This document shows positions 35,291 through 46,745 of a DNA stretch of 64,000 nt, piece after piece. Numbering within the stretch: position 1 is the stretch's first letter; the number at the start of each line of letters is the position of its first letter. The notes beneath the pieces were generated by a model that had not been told where the DNA came from, searched no databases, and worked only from the letters and a program-made list of their open reading frames with translations. The stretch covers positions 47,756,080 to 47,820,079 of the forward strand of contig CM075773.1 in the NCBI GenBank assembly GCA_037974665.1, in the 5' to 3' direction. The stretch comes from Ehretia macrophylla. Its lineage: Eukaryota > Streptophyta > Magnoliopsida > Boraginales > Ehretiaceae. The position numbers and the translations under genes were made by a program.

Positions 35291-37312
35291 TTATGGAGGA
35301 GTATCGAACTGTTTCACAAGTAGCACAATCTTGTCTTCAAGTCGTCGGAGATTCACGTTATTGTCTTCTCTAAGTTTACGTATCTCCTTTGCTTGTTCTT
35401 CTTTTAGTTTACGCACCACCTCGCCTGTTACCTCTACCCGCTCTTCTTTAAGTTTACGCACTACCTCGCATGTCGCCTCTGCCTGTTCTTTTGTTAGTTT
35501 ATACACCACCTCGTCTGTCGCTTTGGCAATAGCTGCTTGGATATCCATCTCTGTGATTTGGCATCTTGAAGATGGGACGCTGTGTGCGGACCCCACAAAA
35601 GCTTGAGAGCCCATCCCGTACACGCGGCCTTTGATGCTCCCTCCAACAGCCTAGAGAAATAGGTCATCATGATACACAAGCGAGCCCGTTGAACCTTCCT
35701 CTGACGGCTGATTTGCCTGCTCCACTAGCTCAAGGTACCTAGCCTGCAGTTTATCACAAAAAGAGAAATAACATCAATTGTTTTGATTTAGTTTAGAGGA
35801 ATAAGGCAATGTCATCCCTAAAATCGTGATGTTCATATAATCAAGTTCATACACAAAGGAATTTTGGCATTATAACGGCTATAATATGGTTTTTTCAAAG
35901 AAAATTAAACTTGCACAACATTACGAGAAAAATATGGATATACAACAAAATCATCATTCAAAAACCAACCAACCACCATATACAACCAAATCATCATTCA
36001 AAAACCAACTAACCACAACCAAACCAATCATATACTTAGTGGGGGTCTGAAAATGCACCATCGGGACCCTTGCGATGAGCCTTTACGAACACATCAAAAC
36101 GGGTCACAGGTTGCCCACGTTCCTCTTCCTGAATTAGTGGGGCACAAAAACATGTAATTGATAATTGAAAAATAAATGTTATGTACTTTTCCAATAATTA
36201 GAATGTATTTTGATGCATAAAGAAAAATTCAATACATACTAATCTCCTCGTAGCCTCCGGATATGGGATACAACCTAAAAAGTGCAGTGACGGAGAACTG
36301 AGGCAATTTTTTTGAATTTTGTTCAGAAATTGCAATCCATTTCAGAGTACCCCATTTCTCAGTTAATGCTTTCCATACCGCATCACCAGTCCATTTTGGC
36401 TTCTTATCTTTGGCACGACCCTTATTCAAAAGATTTCGAATGCAGTGTTGGGCTCTAGCATTGAACACGCGTCAAACGTCAAGTTCATCATAAGGGAACC
36501 ATTTGTACACTTTTTGTAATACAATAATATAAAGCTAATAGATATAAATTCATTATTAAAAAGTTGTGCAGTAATAATATGTGCAACATACTTTAAATGT
36601 TGAGAACCATCTATCTCGGAGATCGTTTGGAACATGTTTCCAACTGGGCCAAGCCTCGGTATACACTACAGTTACAGCGTTTTTCACCTCTTTAGAGGCT
36701 CCATATAGAATCCATCTACAATGTTAAAACAAATATATGTATAAGCCATGGATATGTGAATATAGCAAAATGGACATATAAAATGGTATTAAGTAGATAC
36801 TTACGCGGTACCATCAACCTGCAGATGCATGTGCCGATCCATCTGCCACGCAATTTAGGCATCTGAACAGTCAAATCCATATCTTTGTTAATCCTCAAGT
36901 CACTCATCTATCCTCTCAGGTGTGCACGATGACTCTGGTTGCTCAAGAGATGCCCTAGGGTGGGCCTTAGGATTGCTAGCAGTGTCTTCGACTAGAGTAT
37001 CCTGTAATACATTTCGAAAATCCTTATCTATGGAGATGGCCACAAGGAATCCATCTTTTGTTAGCATCAGCGACTGAAGCATACCCTGGCTCAGTCCCAC
37101 GGAAGTTGAGAATGATCCATGACCAGCAGACATGTTTGTTCCCGTGGATCCACGGCCAGCTGATTGATGTACTCCAGTGGCTCCACGGTCAGTCGATGCG
37201 GTACCTGCAGTTGAACCCTCTTCAGCCGATTGCTGCCCTCCTAACTAGCTACGACCAGCCGACATGCTTTGTCCTTCTGAATGCCCACCACCCCGTAACG
37301 CCCCAAGAATAA
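35291..37312 (-). pseudogene. TNP1-like second CACTA protein (Transposase_24 type)
   Basis: Pieces in sense order are as follows. A Gly/Ser-rich N-terminus (TDRGATGVHQSAGRGSTGTN, MSAGHGSF) comes first, then SWKHVPNDLRDRWFSTFK at 36600-36670. A likely GT-AG intron follows, then VFNARAQHCIRNLLNKGRAK and WKALTEKWGTLKWIAISEQN. A shift in an A-run near 36310 leads to SLHFLGCIPYPEATRRL. The rest is FDVFVKAHRKGPDGAFSDPH near 36050-36110, GSIKGRVYGMGSQAFVG, and a C-terminal coiled coil of repeated VVRKLKEE units. The TNP1/Ptta-En-Spm family binds element DNA and assists TNPD. A stop interrupts the segment before AVGGSIKGRVYG (near 35651). Confidence 0.8.
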
Positions 37313-37470
37313 TAAATCATCTAAGCGTATTCTAATATTTTTCACCTGACATGACTATGTTTGGCAAAAGACATATTCAATTTAACATATAGACTAATAA
37401 ACATACATGTAATTTGGAAAAAATCACTCGTCTAGTACATAACACATATATATCTAATGCAACAAAATAA

Positions 37471-40400
37471 CTAAACATCATATGCAGCATTATCGTCATC
37501 GTCAGTGTCATCATCATCATCATTATCATCATCATCATCATCGTTATCACCATCGTCATCATCATCATCATCATCATCACTATCATCATTTATATAACCA
37601 TCATCATCATCATCATCATCCTCACCATCATTATCATCATCTTCTTGTATTTCTTCTTCTTGTTGTTCTTCCTTGTCGACTTCTAACTCGTTTTCTTCCA
37701 GATCATTGCCTCTCGACTCATGACAAAGTGAATGTAAAACATTATTAGTAGGTTGTACTTCAGGTACAGTCAATTCATCTGTTTGGAAAGTTGATTGGTC
37801 ATCCACTTCTCTTTCTATTCTTGACACGTCTGAGAAATTCTTTTCTCGTATTTTAACCACACAGTGTCAATCCAATCGATCCCTCCTGGCCCCTGGATAC
37901 TTACAATATTATACTTGAGATGCTTGCTCTGCCAACATAAACGGTTCATATTTGTGATATTTCCTTTTCATGTTGACATCAACCAGTTAGGACTTCCTAT
38001 AGTACTTTACACATCTATCCTTTGTAGAATCATACCAGTCACATTTGAAAAGAATTACTCTAATATGGTGCACCATTGAATTATGATATTCCAGTTCAAT
38101 AATGTCATTTAGCATTCCATAGTACCCAATATCCTCATTATTACCAATAGCAACCCCTTTCACGAATACCCCGCTATTCATTGTGGACTTGAACTTCCCA
38201 AATTCGAAGGTGTGAAATCTATATCCGTTGACTAAGTATCTTGACCATGTGCGTACACTACAACTTGGCCACATAGAAATGCATTTCACACGGTCGTCTA
38301 TTCCATTAGTGCCGATTAACTAGAAAAATCACATGTCGTTAATGGTATAATCCAAATTAATAGGATTATATTAATTAGTTTCATAGGTACTTACATGGTC
38401 ATATAACCATTTCGGGAACCAACTCTCAATTTGATTTTGAATCTGTGGGGGTGTCAATGGGGGAAAGTTTCGTACAAGATTTTCCTCAAACAATCTGCAA
38501 TCAAGATAAATTTTTTGTATTGGTTTTTCTGTATGACTACTAACAAATTATAATAGGCATACCAAATTACCACAACCTTACCTGATATATGGGTAAACCT
38601 CTAGGCAATTCATCAATACATATAAGTATGTTGCATGCAATTCTGCATCCTCCAATGTTCATACTGTTTCCTTTTCAATTGGACCACCTGGGTAAGTAAC
38701 TATAGATAAACATCCTTCAGGGTAGTTCACCTCGTTATATTGGTCATTCCTACCAACCTTGCGTGTTTTAGTTACCACGTGGGGTTCGAAATAATATGAA
38801 CAAAAAGAGGACATTTCTAGAATGTGATATGCTTCACATATAGAACCCTCAACACGTGCCTTATTTTTTACTTTCATTTTCAAGCGCTACAAGAATCTCT
38901 TGAATGGATACATCCATCGATATTGTACAGGACCATAACATATTGCCTCATACACCAAATGGATTGACAAATGCTCCATTGAATCGAAGAAGGCATGTGG
39001 TAAGATCTTTTCCAAGTTGCAAATAATCACAACTATATTTTCTTGCATCATTTCCAATTCGTGTCCTTGAAGAGTTGTGCAACATATATTGGTGAAGAAT
39101 AAGCTTAGTTGTGCAAAGGCAAACCAAACATTTTTCGGCATTAGCTCACGTAATGCAATAGGAAGCAATCTCTCCATAAACACATGACAATCGTGACTCT
39201 TCATGTGTGACATCTTCAACTATTTCATATCCACACACCTTGACAAATTGGAAGAATACCCATCAGGGACTCATAGGTCTTTAACCCATTCAAAAAGTTT
39301 TATTCTGCTTACCACAGGGAGTGTGTAAACACCCATATTCAGTTGGTTCGCACCACATAGTTCTGGACGATCGCAAAATTCATAAATATCAATTCTTGCT
39401 TTAAGGTTGACCTTTGTTTTCCCCTTGACACCCATTACGGTGTTGAAAATGTTATCAAAAACATTTTTCTCAATATGCATGACATCCAAATTGTGTCTCA
39501 CAATATGTGTTTTCCAGTAAGGCAAATCCCATAAAATACTTCTCTTGGTCCAATTGTGCCTAACCCCAAAACCAGGGAGCTTATCTTCTTCCATTTCATT
39601 GATTTTAGGGTAACGTTTCATATTATCCCACAGTTCCTCACCATATAGTCTTGACAGAGATGTATCCATTTCAACTCTTCCCTTAAGAAAATTCTTTTTG
39701 TCACGCCGTAGATAACTATGTCGTGGTAAGAATTGACGATGACAATCAAAGAAACAAGTCTTCCTACCCGCTAGCAATTGGAAAACTTTTGTCTTTTCCA
39801 TACAATACAGACATGCTAGATTACCATGGGTACTCCACCCAGACAACATACCATATGCTGGAAAGTCATTAATTGTCCACATTAAAGCTGCCCGCAATTG
39901 AAAATTATTTTGTGTTGCCACATCATAGAAAGGTATCCCTTCTAACCATAACTTCTTCAATTTATCAATTAGATGCTCTAAATACACATCAATGTGCTTT
40001 CTAGGACTTTTTGGACCAGGTATAAGAAGTGTCAAGAACATGGTAGGGTCTTTCATACACATCCACAGTGGGAGGTTGTAAGGTATAATTATCACAGGCC
40101 AACAAGAATAAGGTATAGCATTTGAACTGTGAGGGTTAAAACTATCCGAGCACAAATCAAACCGAACATTTCTTGGTTCAGATGCAAAATCAGGATAAGA
40201 GCTATCAAAGTGTTTCTATGCCGCACTGTCAGATGCATGACATAGTTTACCATCTTCAACTAAATGTTTCTTGTGCCATTGTATATGTTCTGTTGTAGCC
40301 TTTGACAAGTATAATCTTTGAAACCTAGGGGTCAATGGAAAAAACCTCAAATGCTGGTAGGCTATAAGTTTACCCCGTCTATTACTACATGTTGATAGCT

Positions 40401-41144
40401 TGAATCGACAGCGACCACAACGGGGACAATTCTCCAACTGACTTTTGTCCTTGTAGAATAACGTACATCCATTTATACAAACATATATCTTCTCATATCC
40501 TAACCTAAAGGCTTTATTACCTTCTTGAATTGGTACAAATTTTCTGGCATCTTATTAGTATCTGGCAACGTATCCTTGATTTCAACAATGAGTCTGTTAA
40601 AGCATTTTTCACTTATATTCTCTTCAGATTTGATATTCATATAACGACACACAGTAGATAACATAGTGCGATGTTCACATCCATCCCACAATGGCTCATT
40701 AGTAGCCTCAACCAGATCAAAAAACTTTTGTGCATCAGAATTAGATGTTTCACATGTTTCGTTATTATCCATGAAGAAATCCGGTCCAGCAGCATCAATT
40801 ACCATTCTCATATAATTATTTAGTTCTGTCACCCCTGGACAATTCTCATCTACAAAATTATGTTAAAACGGACCATGATAATTAGACACATGTTCCCTGT
40901 GTGCAATCCATTCATAATAATCTGGCATAAACCCCTTCTTACAAAGATGGATCTTAATATCATCAGGTAGGTAAAATCTATGATTTTTGCATTTGGCTCA
41001 TGGGCATCTTATTTTTTGACCATCCATGTAATACATTTGACTAGATGCGAACGTAACAAATCCATTTACACCGTCAATAAATTCATCTTTAAGTTGTCTA
41101 TCAAGTGTTAGTCTGTGGTTCATCCATGCACGAGATAACTCCAT
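37471..41144 (-). pseudogene. TNPD-like CACTA transposase
   Basis: The start is ATG at 41142-41144 (MELSRAWMNHRLTLD), which opens the transposase-associated zinc domain. A TGA (40998-41000) lies where Cys is expected and a TAA at 40863-40865. A frame loss near 40500 precedes LGYEKIYVCINGC. A TAG at 40216-40218 replaces the usual Trp before KHFDSSYPDFA. The Transposase_21 core (40155-39271) has LCSDSFNPH, YNLPLWMCMKDPTMFLTLLI, IPGPKSPRKHIDVYLEHLID and WTINDFPAYGMLSGWS. TGA and TAG near 39271 and 39222 follow. Next come DUF4218-like (SHDCHVFMERLLP, HLVYEAICYGPVQYRWMYPF) and DUF4216-like (GYYGMLNDIIELEYH, VILFKCDWYD) regions, then an acidic tail. It would cut and join element ends. Confidence 0.92.
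37480..37640 (-). repeat. (ATC/GAT)n microsatellite coding for a poly-Asp tail
   Basis: Near-continuous CAT/ATC repeats on the plus strand read as GAT/GAC Asp codons in the TNPD frame, giving runs of up to nine Asp before the stop at 37471. The frame stays open through the whole repeat, so acidity rather than exact sequence seems to have been tolerated or favoured. Confidence 0.85.
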
Positions 41145-42290
41145 ATTATATTTTATTGTAGTGAACCTAAGTTTTGGATAAGATTTTGGAGAATTGAAGG
41201 TGAAACAATATTAGAGTATTATTAGGTCGCAATAAAATGATGCCAATGGACAATATAATTAATAATGAACCATATTATAAGATCAGCTTGGACTTAGGAC
41301 TTGAACAATGCCGATCGAATTCCATTTAAAACAATAACAATGCAGTATCTTTACAAGAAGTAGCGAATTTATTTTGACCAAGAACTTCCTATATGATATA
41401 CAGAATGTTGTTGATATAAATAAATATATGTTCTATCAAAGTTAGAGGTTTGGCAAAGTTATAGACTTCCTGTTGACCCTATTAACAGTTACGACGTATG
41501 TGCATGGATTACACAGGACCTTCGTATTGATAACTCATATCCTTTCTCGTATCCTCTATAATATATTTGTTAGAATATCATTACTTCTTCAATTAATGGC
41601 AAGTGTCACCAACATAATACATAACAGTAATAGTAATTTGTATTATAAATATCAAAAGATCAACTAACTCAAATTTTCCAATTATTAATATTAAACCATA
41701 TTTTATAAACTAAACATTTATAAAAAGAAAGTGCCATAAATGAAAACACATTTCCAAACATAGGATTAACATCATTTATATAGAACAAGTAGCGTGAGAA
41801 TGGTATTCAACACATTAGAATACTAACGTAAGACGTATTACGGTGTGTCCAATAGCGAAAACCAGAAATTAATAAATATAAAAATAATTAATAAACTTAC
41901 AAAAAATGGAAAAAAATAAAAAATATATAAACTAATCCAAATCAATAAAGAACCTTCTAATTATAAAAAAATACAAAAATAAAAAATAAAAACTACAAAA
42001 AAATAAAATAAGCTTGAACGTAAATACAAAAAAAAATTACAAAAATATATAAATAACAAAAAATTGATAACATTAAAAAAAAGGAAAAATAAATAAACTA
42101 AAATATAAAAATGAAAAATACCAAAAAATTATTAATTTTTTTATAAAAAAAATGAAAAATAAATCAAAAAATATAAATTGAAAAAAAATAAACAAACCAC
42201 CCTATCCCCCCCCCCCCCTCCCAAAAAAAAAACATGTATACCATCTATATATATATATATAAACTCATATATATACACATACACATATTC

Positions 42291-42324
<34 letters not shown>

Positions 42325-42540
42325 CTACATCTACATCTACATCTATAAATACATATACATCTACATATACATATACATTTCATATACATATATATAACCT
42401 TAATGTGGTTTGAAAAATGGAAGGGTTAGGGGTGAAGAAGATAATTTTAGAGATAGGAGATAGTGTTGAGGGGTGGGGGTAGGGGATTATGGCTTGGGGT
42501 AGGGTATTGGGGTGGGGAGGGGAGTGGCTGTGAAAAAAAA
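41145..42540. other. CACTA interior, AT-rich non-coding
   Basis: The region upstream of the TNPD start codon. It is A-rich (41870-42180), with a C-run at 42203-42216, (AT)n and CATATA repeats at 42245-42390, and a G-rich segment at 42465-42530. It may contain the TNPD leader, but no promoter could be picked out. Confidence 0.5.
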
Positions 42541-42544
42541 AATA

Positions 42545-44060
42545 GAGAATTAAGTGCTGAGGGCTCTGCCCTCATCACTTAAATCTCGAATGGGAGACGG
42601 ACCAAATGGTCCGTCTCCCATTCGAGTAAAATATTAAAACAGCACAACACTTAAAGTGTTGTGCTATTAGCCCAAAGGAGATGGACCAAATCCGTCTCCT
42701 TTGGTATTTAAAACCCAATAAGGGAGACGGACCAATGGGCATTTAAAAAAAACCAGCACAGCATTATAAAGTGTTGTGTTGGGCCTTGAGTATACGGACT
42801 TTGGTCCATCTCCTTTGGGCTTTAAAATGAAATAAAGGAGATGGACTCCCTTTTTTTTCTCTCGTGGGCAAACAAAAAAACATAAATTTCGGAGACAGAT
42901 CATTTTGGTCTGTCTCCTTTGGAATTAAAAAAAATATATATTTTTTAAATAAAAAAAGGGAGGTCCATCTCCGTTTGCAGATTTGTTTAAATTTGGGAGA
43001 CGGTCCCATGGGCCAAAAAAAAATTGAAAATGTCGGAGACGGACCAAATAGTTCGTCTCATTTGGGCTTTAAAATATATACATATTTTTCTTTAAAAAAA
43101 GGAGACGAAGTCCATCTTGGGTTTTTTTTAAAAAAAATTTGAGGGACGGACCAAATGGTCTGCCTCCTTTGGGCTTTAAAATCAAATAAAGAAGACGGGA
43201 AAAAGGAGATGAACCTAATCTGTTTTGGTATTTTTTTAAATTTGGGTGGTCGTCTTCTTTGGGCTTAAAAAAAAAAAGTTTTTTTTTTTTTTTAAAAAAA
43301 AAGGGAAACGGACCAAATCCTTTGGGCTTTAAATCAAATAAATGAGACGAACCTAATAGGTCTATCTCCGTTTTCATTCTTCTTTTTTAAATTTGGGAGC
43401 CAGACCAAATGGTTCGTCTCATTTGGGCTTAAAAAAATCTTTTTTTTAAAATAAAGGGTCCGTCTCCCTTTTGGGTATTTTTTTAAATTTGGGAGACGGA
43501 CCATCTCCTTTGGGCTTTAAAATCAAATAAAGGTGGTCCGTCTCCTTTGGCCCTTAAAAAAAAGATTTTTTTTTAAAAAAAAAGGTTAGGTCCGTCACCA
43601 TTTGAGTACTTTTTTAAAGCCCAACGGAGACGGACCACTTTGGGCTTTAAAATCAAATAAATGAGACGGACATTGGCCCTTGAAAAAAAATTCCGTCTCC
43701 GTTTGAGTATTTTTTTAAAGCCCAATGGTCTCCCATGGGAAAAAAAAACAAAAATTTCGGAGACGGACAAAGGATGGTTCGTCTCCTTTGGGCTAAAAAA
43801 AAAGATTTTTTTAATAAAAATAAGGGAGATGAACCTAATAGGTCTGTCTCTGTTTGCGTATTTTTTTAAGTTTGGGAGACGGATCAATGGTCTGTTTCCT
43901 TTGGGCAAACAATAAAGGAGACATACACAAATAATCCATCTCCTTTTCGAAGACGGACTATTGGGTCCGTCTTCTTTGGGCTACAAAATAAGGGAATGGG
44001 TTCATTTCTCTTTGCGTTTTTTAAACCATTTGGAGACGGACCATTTGTGTCCATCTCCTT
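42545..44060. repeat. Palindromic GGAGACGGACC module array in the CACTA element
   Basis: Repeated modules pair GGAGACGGACC with GGTCCGTCTCC. They are separated by TTTGGGCTTTAAAA and AAATAAAGGAGACGG words. The first, 42585-42626, is a perfect 19-base stem (CTCGAATGGGAGACGGACC) around AAAT. It is preceded by another palindrome at 42550-42582 and followed by AGCACAACACTT inverted at 42641-42665. Apparent frames on both strands are translations of the repeat. It shares the GGAGACG core with the subterminal regions but is far more palindromic. Confidence 0.85.
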
Positions 44061-44710
44061 TTGCCATGCATGTTATTTTTTTATTTTATTTTTTCTACAT
44101 TTATGTTACTTTTTCAAAATTTATAAAAGAATTAAAGTAATTAAGATAACGAACCATTTAATTTTTTTAATCTCTTTATTTAATTAGTACTGTAATTACA
44201 AGTTAATGAACAAAGTGGTAATAATAATTTAATTATTAATATTAACTTAAATTGTAGGTACAAATAAATTATCATGTAGTATCATTGGCGTCTCTTATCG
44301 GTGACAAATTGGAGATGACAATCATGATTCATCACTAATTTGTCACCAAATGGAGACGAAAAGGAGACCAAACACGACATGTTCAGCCCTCCAACTGACA
44401 AAAGATCGCGTACACGCCATCTTCAACTGATTAGACAAATCCATGGACCATTTAGAGACGAATAGGAGACGGCAATCGTGTTCTGTCACTAAAGCGTCTC
44501 CGATTAGAGACAAAAATGAGACTAAAAAGTCTGAGGTTCTGAGCCCCTCATACTGACAAGTAGTGGCGTGCACGCCATGTTGGACTGATTAGACAAATCA
44601 ATACACCATTTAGAGATGAATTGGAGACCATAATCATATTCCGTCTCCTTTCGTCTCCGATTAGAGACAAAGAGGAGACAAAAAATGAAAGGTTGCCTCT
44701 GTGTTGCTGT

Positions 44711-44720
44711 CTATTTAAAG
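44711..44720 (+). promoter_or_regulatory. TATA-like box upstream of the small CACTA ORF
   Basis: CTATTTAAAG stands about 70 bases before the ATG at 44782, a normal plant TATA-to-ATG distance. A similar box (TATTTAAG) precedes the four-TM gene copies. Function is inferred. Confidence 0.4.
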
Positions 44721-44781
44721 AGCTTTCATTTGGGTGAATGAGTTGCATTCATCTTGTAGCTATCAACCTTTTTTTTCAATC

Positions 44782-45000
44782 ATGAGTGAGGAGAAACAAC
44801 AACAGTCACAAAATCTTTGTCTTACAAAAGAAAATGACAACACATTTGAAAAAATTGAACGGAGTTTGAAGAAAGGTGTGAAATGGAATATTGATCTTAA
44901 TGCTCCACCAAAGGAAGACGGCTATATTTCAGAAGATCAAGTTCATCAAAAAGCTTTTCATGATATGCTAAAGATTTATTTCCCCAAGGCCTTGGTCTAA
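44782..45000 (+). CDS. Small hypothetical ORF inside CACTA, 72 aa
   Basis: Starts MSEEKQQQSQNLCLTKENDN and ends YFPKALV. It is polar and lysine/glutamate-rich, with WNIDLNAPPKEDGYISEDQ in the middle. DLNAPP fits the DLNxxP form of the EAR repression motif of plant transcriptional regulators, though the match could be chance. An upstream in-frame ATG at 44734 would add 16 residues. The lower ATG is preferred because it leaves room for a leader after the TATA-like box. It lies on the strand opposite to the transposase genes, in the motif-free gap of the right subterminal region. It may be a captured host exon or an element accessory gene. I do not recognise its family. Confidence 0.45.
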   Translation: MSEEKQQQSQNLCLTKENDNTFEKIERSLKKGVKWNIDLNAPPKEDGYISEDQVHQKAFHDMLKIYFPKALV

Positions 45001-45669
45001 TATTTCTGTTAAGTTTAGCATATTAAGGTTATTAGGCGTATGTTTAGTTTTCGTTAAGTAGATGATGCAGAATAATCGTTAATGTGAGAATACCATTTCT
45101 TAGTATTCTTCATGTGTGATTATGTACATTGGTACGTGTTATGTACATACAAATGGCGTATTTTGTTACTACTCAGACGTAATCCTTAATTATCAATATA
45201 TGGGTTGAAAGTTAATGTTGTCTTTTCTTGATGACTTAATTTCATGAATTTTTAATGCAGTATATAGTGTTTTTAGGTAATGAAAACGCTATGAATAATC
45301 TGTTTTAGCCAATAGGACTGGGGGTGGGAATGACATAGATAATCGTCACCAAACCATCTCTGGTTGGTGATATTTGGAGACGAATTGTAGATTGTCACTA
45401 AATCGTCGCAATTAGGAGACGGTTTAGTGACGATTTAAATAAAGCGTCTAAAAATCATCTGGAGTTGGTGACGGTTTAGAGAGGACTGTCCAAATCTTCT
45501 CCTAATAGTCGCCTTTGGAGACGGTTCGGAGACGACATATCTAAGCCGTTTCCAAACCGTCTCCAAAGGATCACTATTTATGTAACGGAAATTTGTCTCT
45601 TTTGCGTCGCTGTTTTGGCGACGAAAAGAAGACGAATCGTCACTTTTGGTAGTTTTTCTTGTAGTGTGC

Positions 45670-46737
45670 AATACAAGTTAAATAATTGATTTATAAGTGG
45701 ATGTTTTGTGTGTAAATAATAATTTGAATTAACTATTACAAATAAACAAATTTGAGCACCCGAAGAATTATTTTTTAAGTGTAACACTAGTATCAAATGT
45801 GGATTTAAAATTCTAGGCACCAACAAAAACCGAAGTATGTTTGTGGTCCTCTGCGTGCTTTTTTTTTTTGTCAATGTCGTGTTAAGGTAAACATACTTCG
45901 GTTTTTGTTAGAGGCAATGCTTTCTATGTGACTATTTTATCTTTCACTAAAAGAGTGCTCTATGCTAGAGGCGCATGGCTCAATTAACATTCCTGAACTA
46001 TAGCTTGACTTTTAACTATATTCGTGTGTGTATATAGGTAACTAACAATGTGTATGTATATATGTAATGTGTACTTTGTGCCTCCTAAATGAAACTCAAG
46101 GAAGAGGAAAATAAAATATATTGGTATAAAAGAACAAGAAAAGGAAAAAATAAAAGCGAATAAAATATATTAGACAATAGGAATACATCAATAAATGTCG
46201 TCTATATCCCAAGCGCATTTTTCTCAAAATTGCATATACTATGAAATTGTCATGAAAATATCTTCTACTAGCAAAGTGGAGTTCGAGGGCCGGCTGCTAT
46301 TTTTTGTTTGATTTTTCATTTCCTCTGAGAATCATGCTAGCCAAAATAATGTAATATATGTAGTGTTAAGGTAAAAAATTCAGAGAGTTGAACTGAGCTT
46401 CGGCATGCAAAAGGAACGCTTTGGGTTGAGCCCACGTTAGCACTTCGACAATCAAGTTATTAACCTTCTTAGTAATTAAGAAGATAGATATGAAAAGAGT
46501 CTCTAGAATGTATTTCGTACCTCCTATTTGAGAGTGTGAGTGCTATTTATATCTTTGCGAGAGATTCTGTTTTCTCTCTCCTTCTCATTGTTTAGATTAG
46601 TTCTCTCGACTTTCGCCTCTCTTGAAGCCAAAAAAGAAAAAAAAAATAAAGAGGAAGGAGCTTGAAGTTAGTGGGGTAGGGCAATTATATAGAAAAAATG
46701 GGTGGCTACCAAAGAAGATGCGTTAGATTTTCGTAGC
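45670..46737. other. Non-coding spacer
   Basis: AACCGAAGTATGTTTG (45830) and CAAACATACTTCGGTTTTTG (45889-45908, reverse) form a short inverted repeat about 50 bases apart. 46245-46320 matches 7730-7790. No gene recognised. Confidence 0.4.
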
Positions 46738-46745
46738 ATCTATAT

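Larger units (their letters stand above)
44285..45654. repeat. Right subterminal repeats of the CACTA element
   Basis: Words GGAGACGA, CGTCTCC, CGTCACC and GGTGACG recur in both orientations, clustered at 44285-44680 and again at 45340-45650. The ORF-bearing stretch 44705-45300 between them is free of the motif, as if a separate sequence had been placed within the subterminal zone. Three diverged copies of CAAATCCATGGACCATTTAG-like text (44433, 44595) show internal duplication. Confidence 0.75.
34446..45666 (-). mobile_element. Complete CACTA (En/Spm) transposon, 11.2 kb
   Basis: It begins CACTACAAGAAATTTCG and ends, in reverse complement, CACTACAAGAAAAACTA, sharing 12 terminal bases. An exact TGC target duplication flanks it (34443-34445 and 45667-45669). 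Inside are TNPD-like (37471-41144) and TNP1-like (35291-37312) genes on the minus strand, subterminal arrays of CGTCTCC/GGAGACG at both ends, and a palindromic array at 42545-44060. Layout and coding order fit an autonomous element now inactivated by stops and frameshifts. With the genes on the minus strand, the transcriptional 5' end is the right-hand end. Confidence 0.95.

Noticed and set aside
42667..43915. Overlapping frames on both strands in the CACTA array
   Set aside because: All are translations of the GGAGACGG/TTTGGGCTTTAAAA repeat, with no protein-like conservation.
42545..44060. A CRISPR-like repeat-spacer array
   Set aside because: Repeats are palindromic, diverged and irregularly spaced, lie in a plant transposon, and no Cas gene is present.
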